DNA of 54,504 nucleotides from Mycobacterium sp. GA-1841 (GCF_001954135.1 NZ_MBEQ01000089.1:1-54504); one strand, 5' to 3'. Positions 32,719-41,244 are shown, counted from the first letter of the stretch. The notes: generated from the letters alone by a model not told the origin. Translations and numbers: made by a program.

Positions 32719-33633
32719 CTACACCTTCTTGGGGGAAAAGAACTTGGCGATCGCCCGAGCGCCGACATTGAGCAGGGCGATCAGCAGGATCAGCGTGAGC
32801 GCCGCGCCCCAGAGCCGGTCCGTGGGCACCGGGTTGGCACCCGCGCCCGCCGAGATCTGGTCGTACATCATGCCCGGCAGCGATCCCATGAACCCGCTGA
32901 ACATGTCGAAGTTCATCGCCTGGGCGTAGCCGACCAGGATCAGCAGCGGCGCCGTCTCACCCATCACCCGGGCCAGCGCCAGCATCACGCCGGTGACGAT
33001 GCCCGACAATGCCGTGGGGATGACGATCCGCGCGATCGTCTTCCATTTCGGCACGCCCAGCGCGTAACTCGCCTCACGCAGGTCCATCGGCACGATACGC
33101 AGCATCTCCTCGGTGGCGCGCACAATCACCGGGATCATCAACAGCACCAGCGACAACGACACCGCGAACCCGGACCGGCCGAACCCGAGCGTGGCCACCC
33201 ACAATGCGTAGATGAACAACGCGGCGACGATCGAGGGCACGCCGGTGAGGATGTCCACCATGAACGTGGTGACCCTGCCCAGCCGGGTGCCGCCGCCGTA
33301 CTCGACCAGGTAGACCGCCACCATCACGCCGATCGGGATGGAGATCAGCGAGCACACCAAGCCCTGCAGGACGGTACCGACGATGGCGTGGTAGACCCCG
33401 CCGCCTTCGCTGAACGTCGTCATCCCGGCCTGGGAATGGGTGAACCACGTGGCCGAAGTCAATGCGCTCCAGCCCCGGACGACCACCGCGTACAACACCC
33501 AGGCCAGGGGGATCAAAGCGATCAGCACCGACAGGGTCACCAGCACGGTGGCAACGTGATTGGTCAGCTTGCGTCGCAGGCTCACGCCCTGGAACGCCGC
33601 CGCCTTGACCGGGCGTTCGAGAGTGGATGTCAT
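32719..33633 (-). CDS. pstA: Phosphate ABC transporter permease PstA
   Basis: 304 residues from ATG 33633, with a GAGGAG site 8 bases upstream; the frame extends 8 codons further but without such a site. Six transmembrane helices; the cytoplasmic EAA-type loop reads EASYALGVPKWKTIARIVIPTA and contacts PstB. Forms the channel with PstC. Confidence 0.94.
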   Translation of the reverse strand: MTSTLERPVKAAAFQGVSLRRKLTNHVATVLVTLSVLIALIPLAWVLYAVVVRGWSALTSATWFTHSQAGMTTFSEGGGVYHAIVGTVLQGLVCSLISIPIGVMVAVYLVEYGGGTRLGRVTTFMVDILTGVPSIVAALFIYALWVATLGFGRSGFAVSLSLVLLMIPVIVRATEEMLRIVPMDLREASYALGVPKWKTIARIVIPTALSGIVTGVMLALARVMGETAPLLILVGYAQAMNFDMFSGFMGSLPGMMYDQISAGAGANPVPTDRLWGAALTLILLIALLNVGARAIAKFFSPKKV

Positions 33634-33664
33634 CTGTGCTGTCTCCTCTTCGCGCAAGCGCTCA

Positions 33665-34717
33665 TCAGCGCCCCTTTCCGGCGACCGCGGCCCGGGCCAG
33701 CGAGTTCACCACGAAGGTGAGGATGAACAGCACCAGTCCGGCGGCAATGTAGGCCCCGGCCTTGTACTCGTCGTTGAATTCGCTTGCCGTGGCGGCAATC
33801 TTGCTGGCGAAGGTGTAGCCGCCGTCGAACAGCGTCCAACTGAACGCGGTCTGCGTGCCGCGCAGGATGATCAGCAGCGCGATGGTCTCACCGAGCGCGC
33901 GGCCCAACCCCAGCATGGCGCCGCTGATGTAACCCGACAGGCCGAAGGGCAGCACCGTCGTGCGCACCACTTCCCAGCGGGTGGCCCCGAGTGCCAACGC
34001 GGCCTCGATCTGGCCGCGCGGGGTCTGGATGAACACCTCACGGGTCACCGCGGTGATGATCGGCAGGATCATCACCGCCAACACGATGCCCGCGGTGAAG
34101 ACGGTGCCGCCGCCGGCCACCGAGGCGTTGCCGGTCTTGAACAGGAACAGCCAGTCCAGGTTCGTATTGAGCCACACGGCAAAGGGTTTGATGGCCGGGG
34201 CCAACACGTACAGGCCCCACACGCCGTAGACGATGGACGGCACCGCGGCCAGCAGGTCCACCAGGTAGGCCAGCGGTCCGGCCAGTCGGCGCGACGCGTA
34301 TTGGGTGAGATAGATCGCGATGCCCAGCGCCACCGGCATCGCCAACACCAAGGCGAACAGCGAGACGAACACCGTCACCTGCAGCAGATCGAAGATGCCG
34401 AAGTGCATCGCCGAGGTGTCGGTGGTGATCCAGTTGCCGCCGTAGAGGAAGAAGTTCTCCTCGTTACGGGTCAGGGCCGGCACTGCCCGCCACAGCAGGA
34501 AAACCCCGATCGCCGCGATGAGCGTGACGATGAGGATGCCCGAACCTTCGGCCAGGCCATGGAAGATCCGGTCGCCGAGGCGAACCTTGGCACCCCTGGA
34601 CGGGTTGGTGGAGATGGGTTCTGGCTCCGGGAAGGGGGAGGCGAGCGTCTCCCCCGACCCGGATTCAGATGGATTCGGCGTCGTCACTGTTGTCCCGTCA
34701 GGGCCCCTGTTGGTCAT
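33665..34717 (-). CDS. pstC: Phosphate ABC transporter permease PstC
   Basis: 350 residues. A 50-residue hydrophilic N-terminus is followed by six transmembrane helices and the EAA loop IEAALALGATRWEVVRTTVL. The large second periplasmic region (VWLNTNLDWLFLFK...) is longer than in E. coli PstC, as is usual in actinobacteria. Lies between pstS (54-base gap) and pstA. Confidence 0.94.
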   Translation of the reverse strand: MTNRGPDGTTVTTPNPSESGSGETLASPFPEPEPISTNPSRGAKVRLGDRIFHGLAEGSGILIVTLIAAIGVFLLWRAVPALTRNEENFFLYGGNWITTDTSAMHFGIFDLLQVTVFVSLFALVLAMPVALGIAIYLTQYASRRLAGPLAYLVDLLAAVPSIVYGVWGLYVLAPAIKPFAVWLNTNLDWLFLFKTGNASVAGGGTVFTAGIVLAVMILPIITAVTREVFIQTPRGQIEAALALGATRWEVVRTTVLPFGLSGYISGAMLGLGRALGETIALLIILRGTQTAFSWTLFDGGYTFASKIAATASEFNDEYKAGAYIAAGLVLFILTFVVNSLARAAVAGKGR

Positions 34718-34771
34718 ATGGTCGAAAAACCCATCCTTGCCCAGATTCCTCCCCTAATGCCAGCGGGCTGT

Positions 34772-35911
34772 CTATGCGATGGCCTCGACGGAGGTCAGCA
34801 GACGCTGCTTGAACTCGTCGGGCAGCGCGATGTATCCGGCCTGCGACAGGCTGGCCTGCCCCTCGTTGGCCGCCACGGTCAGGAAGGACTTGACGGCCGC
34901 GGCGGTGTCGGCGTCGTAGCCCTTGGAGCACACGATCTCGTAGGTGGCCAGCACCAGCGGGTAAACCCCGGCCTCCTTCGAGGCGTACAGCGCGTTCAGG
35001 TCCAGCACGAGGTCCTTGCCCTCACCCTCGAACTTGGCCGCACCGACGGCCTTGGTGGTCGACTGGTCGTCCAGCGGGACGGCTCCGGCGCCGCTGTCGA
35101 TCTCGGCGTACGGCAGACCCGCGGCGGCGGCCGGGCTCTTCTCGACATAGCCGATCGAGCCGGGGGTGGCCTGCACGGCCTGAACCACTCCGGAGGACTT
35201 CTGCGCGCCCTCGCCGGCTCCGCCCTGGAACTCCTTGCCCGCGCCCTTGGTCCAGGTCTGCGGTGCGGCGGCGGCCAGGTATCTCTGGAAGTTGTCGGTG
35301 GTGCCCGAGGAGTCCGACCGGTAGATCGGCGTGATCGCCAGATCCGGCAGGGTGGTGCCGGCGTTCAGCGCGGCCACCGCCGGATCGTTCCACTTGGTGA
35401 TCTGGCCGGAGAAGATCTTGGCGAGCACGTCGGGGTTCACCACGAGCTTGTCGACGCCTTCGACGTTGTAGGCCAGCGCGACCGGGCCGAACACCAGCGG
35501 CAGGTTCCAGGCCTCGTTGCCGCCACAGCGCTCGGCGGCCTTGGCGACCTGATCGTCCTTGAGCGCCGAATCGGAACCGGCGAAGTCGACCTGCTTGGCG
35601 ATGAACTGATCGACCCCGGCGCCCGACCCCGTCGGGTTGTACGACAAATTCTTGCCGGAGCACACCTGGCCCCACACCTTGTTGAACTCGGCGATCGCGT
35701 TCTGCTGGGCCGTCGAGCCCTCGGCGGTCAGGGAGTTCTTGCCGACGCACTCGGCCGAGGAAGCCGAAGTGCCGCCCGAAGTCGCGGAGCCGGAGGTGCC
35801 CGTGTTGTTGTCGCTACCGCACGCGGTCAGGGTGAGCGCCGCGATGGCGGTCGCCGAGAGCGCGACCCCGACCGGCTTGCCTACACCCCTGCCAATGCTG
35901 ATGAGCTTCAC
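34772..35911 (-). CDS. pstS: Phosphate-binding lipoprotein PstS
   Basis: 379 residues from GTG 35911. Lipoprotein signal with lipobox LTLTAC; the mature part has AEGSTAQQNAIAEF, TGSGAGVDQFI, the DFAGSDSAL phosphate loop and PIYRSDSSGTTDNFQRYL, all phosphate-binding elements. It captures phosphate outside the membrane for PstCAB. First gene in the operon; GTTCAC-type boxes lie 85-120 bases upstream, consistent with RegX3 control. Confidence 0.95.
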   Translation of the reverse strand: MKLISIGRGVGKPVGVALSATAIAALTLTACGSDNNTGTSGSATSGGTSASSAECVGKNSLTAEGSTAQQNAIAEFNKVWGQVCSGKNLSYNPTGSGAGVDQFIAKQVDFAGSDSALKDDQVAKAAERCGGNEAWNLPLVFGPVALAYNVEGVDKLVVNPDVLAKIFSGQITKWNDPAVAALNAGTTLPDLAITPIYRSDSSGTTDNFQRYLAAAAPQTWTKGAGKEFQGGAGEGAQKSSGVVQAVQATPGSIGYVEKSPAAAAGLPYAEIDSGAGAVPLDDQSTTKAVGAAKFEGEGKDLVLDLNALYASKEAGVYPLVLATYEIVCSKGYDADTAAAVKSFLTVAANEGQASLSQAGYIALPDEFKQRLLTSVEAIA

Positions 35912-35994
35912 ATGTCCCACTTTCAGTCGACCAGTTGACGGCTTCGGACTCTCCGGCAACCTATTCGGCCGCAGTGGACAACTCGCGGACGGCA

Positions 35995-36029
35995 GGTGAA
36001 TCGGCAGTGAACAGGTTCAGCGTGTTCAC
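35995..36029 (-). promoter_or_regulatory. Probable RegX3 (PhoB-type) binding region upstream of pstS
   Basis: On the minus strand GTTCAC and ATTCACC recur with an 11-base period (36012-35995), and a further GTGAAC/GTTCAC inverted pair spans 36007-36029. GTTCAC repeats with an 11-base step are the type reported for RegX3 boxes of mycobacterial phosphate genes. The site is between pstS and mshD, which runs the same way, so it should act on pstS. Confidence 0.55.
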
Positions 36030-36040
36030 AGCTAAACGGG

Positions 36041-36955
36041 TTAACCGGCGGCGTACGCGGCGTCGACGCTGAACACCTCGAAACCCAATTTCCGGTAGGT
36101 GGCGACGGCCGCCGAGTTATCTGCCTCCACGTAAAGCATCACCGTCGAACAGGACCGGTCGGCCAGGTGGTGAAGCCCGATCAGCGTCAGTACCGAGCCC
36201 AGCCCCCGACCCTGGGCGGCCGGATCGACGCCGACGACGTAGACCTCACCCAGCTCGGACTCGTGGGCCTCGCCATGCACTTCGCCGCGGGACGCGGCAT
36301 GCACTTTGGTCCAGTGAAATCCCAACAGCACCCCGGTCTGGGCGTCGAACGCCTCGAACAGTCCGGCCGGGTCGAACCAGGGCTCGTCGCGTCGTTCGGC
36401 GATCTCCCGTTCGGTCCAGCCGCCCTGTTCGGGGTGCCAGGAGAAGGCCGCGTTGTTGACGCGCAGGATCTCGGCGTCGTCCTGCGGACCGGCGTAGGTC
36501 CTGATCTGCACGCCCTCGGCAGTCCGCACCGGCGGCAGGTCGGTCAGCGGTCGCCGCATCTGCAGCAGCTCCCGCGCCACGGTGAGATCCAGCGACGTCG
36601 CCAAGGACTGGGCCGCGTCGAGGTTGCCGTGCGCCCAGATCCTGGTGCCCGCGCCGCCCGCGGCGAGCCCGGTGCGGGCCAGCGCCGCACCGATACCGCG
36701 GCGTCTGGCGTCGGGGTGCACCACGAGCTCGGCCATGGCCGGGTCGTCACCGTCGGCCGGGGCCAGGTTCAGGTAGCCGACCAGGTCGGCACCGTCGGTC
36801 GCCACCAGGTGCCGGGTGCGGTCCTGGCTCAGCTCGCGCAACACCTGATCGCCGACCGGGGCCACCCCGTCGCTGTCGGTGGCGGCGGCGATGAGGTCAC
36901 GGATACGGGTCTGTTCGGCCGGGGACAGCCCGGCGCGCCAGTCGAGTTCGATCAC
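36041..36955 (-). CDS. mshD: Mycothiol synthase MshD
   Basis: 304 residues, two GNAT acetyltransferase domains. The N-terminal one has ELVVHPDARRRGIGAALA; the C-terminal one has VYVVGVDPAAQGRGLGSVL and YVEADNSAAVATYRKLGF, the acetyl-CoA loops. It acetylates Cys-GlcN-Ins in the last step of mycothiol synthesis. GTG start whose GTGA overlaps the glnR stop, so both are translated together. Confidence 0.95.
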   Translation of the reverse strand: MIELDWRAGLSPAEQTRIRDLIAAATDSDGVAPVGDQVLRELSQDRTRHLVATDGADLVGYLNLAPADGDDPAMAELVVHPDARRRGIGAALARTGLAAGGAGTRIWAHGNLDAAQSLATSLDLTVARELLQMRRPLTDLPPVRTAEGVQIRTYAGPQDDAEILRVNNAAFSWHPEQGGWTEREIAERRDEPWFDPAGLFEAFDAQTGVLLGFHWTKVHAASRGEVHGEAHESELGEVYVVGVDPAAQGRGLGSVLTLIGLHHLADRSCSTVMLYVEADNSAAVATYRKLGFEVFSVDAAYAAG

Positions 36956-37740
36956 TGGCTGGGCAGCCTCCCGGCCAACGGCTCGCCGGCGTCGTGGGTG
37001 GGGTCGAATTCGTCGTCGGCGTCACCATCGTCGGGTTCGGCGTCGGGCGACTCGGCGGCGGGAGTGCGGCCGCGGGACGGACGCACCGCCTTGTACCCGA
37101 CGTTGCGAACGGTGCCGATGAGTGCTTCGTACTCGGGCCCGAGCTTCGCCCTCAGTCGACGGACGTGCACGTCGACCGTGCGGGTGCCGCCGAAAAAGTC
37201 GTAGCCCCACACCTCTTGGAGCAGCTGGGCCCGGGTGAACACCCGCCCGGCGTGCTGGGCGAGGTATTTGAGCAGCTCGAACTCCTTGTAGGTGAGGTCG
37301 AGCGGACGTCCCCGTAGCCGCGCGGTGTAGGTGCCTTCGTCGATCACCAGCTCACCGAGGGTGATCTTGCCGACATTCTCCTGATTCGCGCCGCCCCCGC
37401 GCCGGCCGACCAGCAGCCGCAGCCGGGCGTCGATCTCGGCCGGGCCGGTGCCCGGCAGCAGGATTTCGTCCAATCCCCACTCATGGTTGACGGCCACCAG
37501 ACCGCCTTCGTTGATCACCGCGACCACCGGCACCGACGTGCCCGTGGTCCCCAGCAGTCGACAGAGGCCCCGAGCGGCCGCGAGGTCGGTGCGCGCGTCG
37601 ACGATCGCCACATCGGCACTGCCCGCTTCCAGCAGCGAGGACACCTCTGTCGGTGCTGTGCGCACGGTGTGGGCCAGCAGGGACAGGGAGGGCAGGACAG
37701 ACTCGGGATGCGGGTCGACGGTCAGTAGCAGCAGATCCAA
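36952..37740 (-). CDS. glnR: OmpR-type response regulator GlnR
   Basis: 262 residues from TTG 37740, which has a GGAGG site 5 bases upstream; an in-frame GTG at 37773 has none, and Rv0818 starts at the corresponding LLLLT. The receiver domain is atypical (VDARTDLA holds the only obvious Asp; no full acidic pocket), as in other orphan GlnR proteins. The winged helix DLTYKEFELLKYLAQHAGRV, RTVDVHVRRLRAKLG is strongly conserved. It activates nitrogen assimilation genes. An acidic disordered tail follows. Confidence 0.93.
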   Translation of the reverse strand: MDLLLLTVDPHPESVLPSLSLLAHTVRTAPTEVSSLLEAGSADVAIVDARTDLAAARGLCRLLGTTGTSVPVVAVINEGGLVAVNHEWGLDEILLPGTGPAEIDARLRLLVGRRGGGANQENVGKITLGELVIDEGTYTARLRGRPLDLTYKEFELLKYLAQHAGRVFTRAQLLQEVWGYDFFGGTRTVDVHVRRLRAKLGPEYEALIGTVRNVGYKAVRPSRGRTPAAESPDAEPDDGDADDEFDPTHDAGEPLAGRLPSQ

Positions 37741-37920
37741 CAGGTCCTCCGGCGCGCCGGCAATCACTCCCACGATCGCCCGGACCCCGGTGTCCGCACG
37801 GTCGGATTCATGACTGACATGAAGCCGTTACCGGCCATTAGTGTTGTAACGATAACGCCTCACCAGCGGATCAGCCGCGCCGAGCGGATTGATCCGTCGC
37901 CCGTGGGCGACAATGTGGCG

Positions 37921-38718
37921 GTGCGCAGACTGCTGATCGGGCTCACCGCGACCGTGACCGCGCTCGTCGTCGGCGTCGTCGGCGCCGATTTCGGCTCCGC
38001 GATCTACGCCGAGTACCGACTGGCCCGCAACATCCGCAGCGCGGCCGGACTGAGCTGGGATCCGTGGGTCGCGATTCTGGGTTTCCCGTTCCTCACCCAG
38101 GTCCGCAACCACAAGTACCGGGAAGTCGAGATCCGAGCGGGCGGCGTCGACCATCCGGTGGTCGGCAAGGCCTCGCTCGAGGCCACGCTGCACGGAATCG
38201 ATCTCGCCGAGGCGTCATGGTTGATCCGGCCTGACGCCAAGATGCACGTCGACAAGGCCGAGAGCCGCATCATCATCGACTCCACCCACATCGGTCGGTA
38301 CATGGGCATCGACGACCTGCTGGTGGAGGCACCGGCGCGGGAGTCCAACGACGCCACCGGGGGCACCACCGAGTCCGGGATCTCCAGCAGCCAGGGGCTC
38401 GTCTTCACCGGAACGCCCAAGGCGTCGGGACTCGACAAACGGGTCAGCGTCTCGGTCGACCTGTCGTTCGCCGAGGCGGACGACACCACCCTGGTGCTGA
38501 CCGCGACCGGGATCCTGACCGGCCCGGGCACTGCCGACGAGCCCGTGCCCGACGACAAGATCGCGGCCGTGCTCTCGGAGTTCAGCCACAGAATCACCGG
38601 GCAGAAACTGCCGTTCGGTATCGTCCCGACCACCGCGGGTGCGCGCGGTTCAGACGTGATCATCGAGGGCATCGAACCCGGGGTCACGATCGACCTGGCG
38701 GGGTTCCGGCAGTCATGA
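37921..38718 (+). CDS. lmeA: LmeA-type DUF2993 protein (lipomannan elongation), exported
   Basis: 265 residues from GTG 37921 (RRLLIGLTATVTALVVG signal/anchor). The rest is the DUF2993 beta-rich fold: AGLSWDPWVAILGFPFLTQV, KYREVEIRAGGV, HGIDLAEASWLI. It corresponds to Rv0817c; in M. smegmatis this protein (LmeA) is needed for mannan chain elongation in lipomannan and lipoarabinomannan. A longer frame starting at 37810 would overlap the glnR promoter and lacks support. Its stop overlaps the thiX start (ATGA). Confidence 0.88.
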   Translation: MRRLLIGLTATVTALVVGVVGADFGSAIYAEYRLARNIRSAAGLSWDPWVAILGFPFLTQVRNHKYREVEIRAGGVDHPVVGKASLEATLHGIDLAEASWLIRPDAKMHVDKAESRIIIDSTHIGRYMGIDDLLVEAPARESNDATGGTTESGISSSQGLVFTGTPKASGLDKRVSVSVDLSFAEADDTTLVLTATGILTGPGTADEPVPDDKIAAVLSEFSHRITGQKLPFGIVPTTAGARGSDVIIEGIEPGVTIDLAGFRQS

Positions 38719-39137
38719 GCGCCTCCCTGGTGACGGCGATCGCGGTGCTCATCGCGGCACTGGGGGTGGCCTTCGTGCTCGGCCGGTTGATCACGTTGCG
38801 TTCCGGGATGATCAAGGCCGGCGAGGAAGCCGCCGACGTCGACACCGCTGATCTGGGGTTGTCGCACACCGGTCCGACCGTGCTGCACTTCTCGGCCGAG
38901 TGGTGCGGGCCGTGCGCCGGGGTGCGTCGAGTGGTCGACCAGGTCTGCGCGGAGCTGCCCGACGTTGCTCATGTCGAGATCGACATGGATGCCAATCCCG
39001 AAGCCGCCAGGCGGCTTTCGGTGCTGTCGCTGCCCACCACCATCATCTTCGACCGCGACGGCCGGCCGCGGTACCGCACCAGCGGGGTCCCCAAGGCCGC
39101 TGACCTGCGCTCGGCGCTGGAACCGCTGTTGGCTTGA
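38715..39137 (+). CDS. thiX: Membrane-anchored thioredoxin-like protein ThiX
   Basis: 140 residues. An N-terminal membrane helix (LVTAIAVLIAALGVAFVLG) is followed by a thioredoxin fold with the active site HFSAEWCGPCAGV and the cis-proline loop SLPTTIIF. Equivalent to Rv0816c. The ATG overlaps the lmeA stop, so the two are coupled. It ends 29 bases before the poly-Cys leader of the sulfur operon, so it may assist thiol or sulfur chemistry there. Confidence 0.92.
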   Translation: MSASLVTAIAVLIAALGVAFVLGRLITLRSGMIKAGEEAADVDTADLGLSHTGPTVLHFSAEWCGPCAGVRRVVDQVCAELPDVAHVEIDMDANPEAARRLSVLSLPTTIIFDRDGRPRYRTSGVPKAADLRSALEPLLA

Positions 39138-39153
39138 CGCGGCGGTCATTGGG

Positions 39154-39159
39154 TAAGCT
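39154..39159 (+). promoter_or_regulatory. -10 box of the sulfur operon (leaderless start)
   Basis: TAAGCT fits the mycobacterial TANNNT -10 and lies 7 bases before GTG 39167, the distance at which transcription starts on the first base of the codon. A TTGACG at 39134-39139 is 14 bases further up, shorter than ideal for a -35. Confidence 0.65.
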
Positions 39160-39166
39160 GTCGCTC

Positions 39167-39256
39167 GTGTCAGCCCGCCTTGAGCTTGTGCTCACCAAGC
39201 GCCGCGCAGTTGATCTGTGCCGCGTCGCGGGTTGCTGCTGTTGTTGTTGCTGTTGA
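39167..39256 (+). CDS. Poly-cysteine leader peptide (cysteine-responsive attenuator)
   Basis: 29 codons, starting at a leaderless GTG. The peptide reads M-S-A-R-L-E-L-V-L-T and onward, with one Cys at position 18 and then seven Cys codons in a row (TGC TGC TGT TGT TGT TGC TGT) just before TGA. Leaderless short ORFs with terminal Cys runs upstream of the cysA2/sseC operon have been described in mycobacteria as attenuators: when Cys-tRNA is scarce the ribosome stalls and downstream genes are expressed. The GC hairpins that follow fit this. Confidence 0.92.
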   Translation: MSARLELVLTKRRAVDLCRVAGCCCCCCC

Positions 39257-39300
39257 GGGCAGCTGCGCGCTTCTGCGCGCCCGCTCGGGTCTCGTGCCCT
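39255..39300 (+). promoter_or_regulatory. Attenuator RNA structure behind the poly-Cys leader
   Basis: GCGCGC (39265-39270) and GCGCGC (39275-39280) pair around a TTCT loop; AGGGCA (39256-39261) and TGCCCT (39295-39300) pair around that hairpin and reach the leader stop codon. A ribosome stalled in the Cys run would cover the base of the outer stem and change folding, the usual layout of translation-sensing attenuation. Confidence 0.6.
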
Positions 39301-39346
39301 GAGCCTGCACACCACCAGACCTTCACAACAACAGGAGTTTTTCCAC

Positions 39347-39838
39347 ATGTCATCGACATCGACCAGGCCCGCCGCCGGCGGTGCGCCTTCGCAGGTCGAC
39401 GTGCGGGGGCCACGCTTCGCCGCCTGGGTCACCACCGCGGTACTGATCGCCACCCTGCTGGTTGCCGGCGTGAGTGAACCGGTGGCCGCGGTGTTGTTGG
39501 GTGCCCAGGCCCTGGTGTTCGCCGTCGGCGCCGCCGGCGGTCCGCGCACGCATCCCTACGGCCGGCTGTTCGCCGCCGTCATCGCCCCGCGCCTGGGGCC
39601 GGTCACCGAACGTGAACCGGTGGCACCGCTGAAGTTCGCCCAGCTGGTCGGCTTGGTGTTCGCCGTCGTCGGTACCGTCGGATTCGCGTCCGGTATCTAC
39701 GCCCTCGGGCTGACCGCCACCGCGTTCGCGTTGGTGGCGGCCTTCCTCAACGCAGCCTTCGGCATCTGCCTGGGCTGCCAGATCTACCCGCTGGTGGCGC
39801 GACTGCGTCGTCCGGCATCCGCCACCCAACCCGCCTGA
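39347..39838 (+). CDS. DUF4395 membrane protein
   Basis: 163 residues. Four hydrophobic helices in two pairs (FAAWVTTAVLIATLLVAGV, VAAVLLGAQALVFAVG; FAQLVGLVFAVVGTVGFASG, LTATAFALVAAFLNAAFG) and a conserved ICLGCQIYPL end with two cysteines. Members often sit next to rhodanese and thiosulfate genes and may move sulfur compounds. An AGGAG site lies 9 bases upstream. First structural gene of the sulfur operon. Confidence 0.88.
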   Translation: MSSTSTRPAAGGAPSQVDVRGPRFAAWVTTAVLIATLLVAGVSEPVAAVLLGAQALVFAVGAAGGPRTHPYGRLFAAVIAPRLGPVTEREPVAPLKFAQLVGLVFAVVGTVGFASGIYALGLTATAFALVAAFLNAAFGICLGCQIYPLVARLRRPASATQPA

Positions 39839-39873
39839 AACTCAAACCTGAAGTAATCGAAAGGAATTCGTAC

Positions 39874-40710
39874 ATGGCACGTTCCGACGTCCTGGTCTCG
39901 ACCGAATGGGCCGGGAACAATCTCGACACCCCCGGCCTGGTGTTCGTCGAGGTCGACGAGAACACCAGCGCCTATGACGACGAAGGGCACATCCCCGGCG
40001 CCGTCAAGCTGGACTGGAAGGACGACCTGCAGGACTCCGTCAAGCGCGACTTCGTCGACCAGCAGCAGTTCTCGAAGCTGTTGAGTGACAAGGGCATCAG
40101 CAACGACGACACCGTGATCCTGTACGGCGGCAACAACAACTGGTTCGCGGCCTACGCGTACTGGTACTTCAAGCTGTACGGCCACAACGACGTCAAGCTG
40201 CTCGACGGTGGCCGCAAGCGCTGGCAGCTCGACGGCCGCCCGCTGGTCAAGGATGCCGTCAGCCGCCCGGCGACCTCGTACTCGGCCAAGGCCCCGGACA
40301 ACAACATCCGCGCCTTCCGCGACGAGGTGATCGCCGCGATCGGTGCGAAGAACCTGGTCGACGTGCGTTCACCGGACGAGTTCTCCGGCAAGATCCTGGC
40401 GCCCGCGCACCTGCCGCAGGAGCAGAGCCAGCGGCCCGGGCATATCCCCGGCGCCATCAACGTTCCGTGGAGCAAGGCAGCCAACGACGACGGCACCTTC
40501 AAGTCCGACGAGGAGCTGGCCAAGCTGTATGCCGCGGCCGGCCTCGACGGTCAGAAGGAGACCATCGCCTACTGCCGGATCGGTGAGCGCTCGTCGCACA
40601 CCTGGTTCGTGCTGCAGGAGCTGCTGGGACACCAGAACGTCAAGAACTACGACGGCAGTTGGACGGAATACGGCTCCCTGGTGGGCGCCCCGATCGAGTT
40701 GGGAAGTTGA
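39874..40710 (+). CDS. cysA2: Thiosulfate sulfurtransferase CysA2 (rhodanese)
   Basis: 278 residues, two rhodanese domains. The N-terminal half is structural (VFVEVDENTSAYDDEGHIPGA); the C-terminal half has the persulfide-forming Cys in the active loop YCRIGERSSHTW and the CDC25-like LVDVRSPDEFSG and HIPGAINVPW motifs. It moves sulfane sulfur from thiosulfate to an acceptor. AAAGGAA ribosome site. One base separates its stop from the sseC start, and the two are always paired in mycobacteria. Confidence 0.95.
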   Translation: MARSDVLVSTEWAGNNLDTPGLVFVEVDENTSAYDDEGHIPGAVKLDWKDDLQDSVKRDFVDQQQFSKLLSDKGISNDDTVILYGGNNNWFAAYAYWYFKLYGHNDVKLLDGGRKRWQLDGRPLVKDAVSRPATSYSAKAPDNNIRAFRDEVIAAIGAKNLVDVRSPDEFSGKILAPAHLPQEQSQRPGHIPGAINVPWSKAANDDGTFKSDEELAKLYAAAGLDGQKETIAYCRIGERSSHTWFVLQELLGHQNVKNYDGSWTEYGSLVGAPIELGS

Positions 40711-40711
40711 T

Positions 40712-41014
40712 ATGTGCTCTGCACCGAAGCAAGGACTGACGTTGCCCGCCGGCGTCGACTTGGAGAAGGAAACCGTGATCACCGGTCGCGTGGTGGACGG
40801 CTCCGGCCAGGCGGTCGGCGGCGCGTTCGTGCGTCTGCTGGACTCCAGCGACGAGTTCACCGCTGAGGTGGTGGCCTCGGCGACCGGTGACTTCCGCTTC
40901 TTCGCCGCCCCGGGCACCTGGACGCTGCGCGCCCTGTCCCCGGCGGGCAACGGCGATGCCAGCGTGGCCCCGGCCGGTGCCGGCATCCACGAGGTCGACG
41001 TCAAGGTCGCTTAA
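40712..41014 (+). CDS. sseC: SseC protein (DUF1416)
   Basis: 100 residues from ATG 40712. Begins MCSAPKQGLTLPAGVDLEKE and then forms a small beta-sandwich like a carboxypeptidase regulatory domain (VITGRVVDGSGQAVGGAFVR, LLDSSDEFTAEVVASATGDF, RFFAAPGTWTLRAL). The early Cys-Ser-Ala may accept sulfur from CysA2. Homologous to Rv0814c/Rv3118. End of the sulfur operon. Confidence 0.93.
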   Translation: MCSAPKQGLTLPAGVDLEKETVITGRVVDGSGQAVGGAFVRLLDSSDEFTAEVVASATGDFRFFAAPGTWTLRALSPAGNGDASVAPAGAGIHEVDVKVA

Positions 41015-41024
41015 GGCCTGCTGC

Positions 41025-41083
41025 TCGAACGTGAGCTTGGGGGCGAGTTTTCGATGATTTCTCGCACCCAGGCTCACGTTCGA
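41025..41083. repeat. Long intergenic palindrome behind sseC
   Basis: The arms 41025-41047 and 41061-41083 begin and end with TCGAACGTGAGC and GCTCACGTTCGA, pair almost fully over about 22 bases, and leave a 13-base loop (TTTTCGATGATTT). It starts 10 bases after the sseC stop. Too long and too regular for a simple terminator, though it could serve as one; a REP-like element is likely. Confidence 0.75.
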
Positions 41084-41145
41084 CTGGTATAGGGCGCCCC
41101 GACCCGGGACGCCGACCCCACCGACTAGGAACTAGACTCACAACC

Positions 41146-41244
41146 GTGGTGCTCTTCTTCGAGATAATGCTCGTCGCGGCCGTCGTGGTCATCACGTGGT
41201 TCGCGCTGTACGCGCTGTACCGCCTCGTCACCGACGAGTCGTGA
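41146..41244 (+). CDS. Very small membrane protein coupled to nitrobindin
   Basis: 32 residues, almost one single transmembrane helix (FFEIMLVAAVVVITWFALYA) with a basic-acidic end LYRLVTDES. It starts GTG-GTG; a TAGACT -10 box lies 7 bases upstream, so the mRNA is leaderless. Its stop overlaps the nitrobindin start (GTGA). The coding bias and the coupling argue that it is a real gene. Function unknown. Confidence 0.75.
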   Translation: MVLFFEIMLVAAVVVITWFALYALYRLVTDES

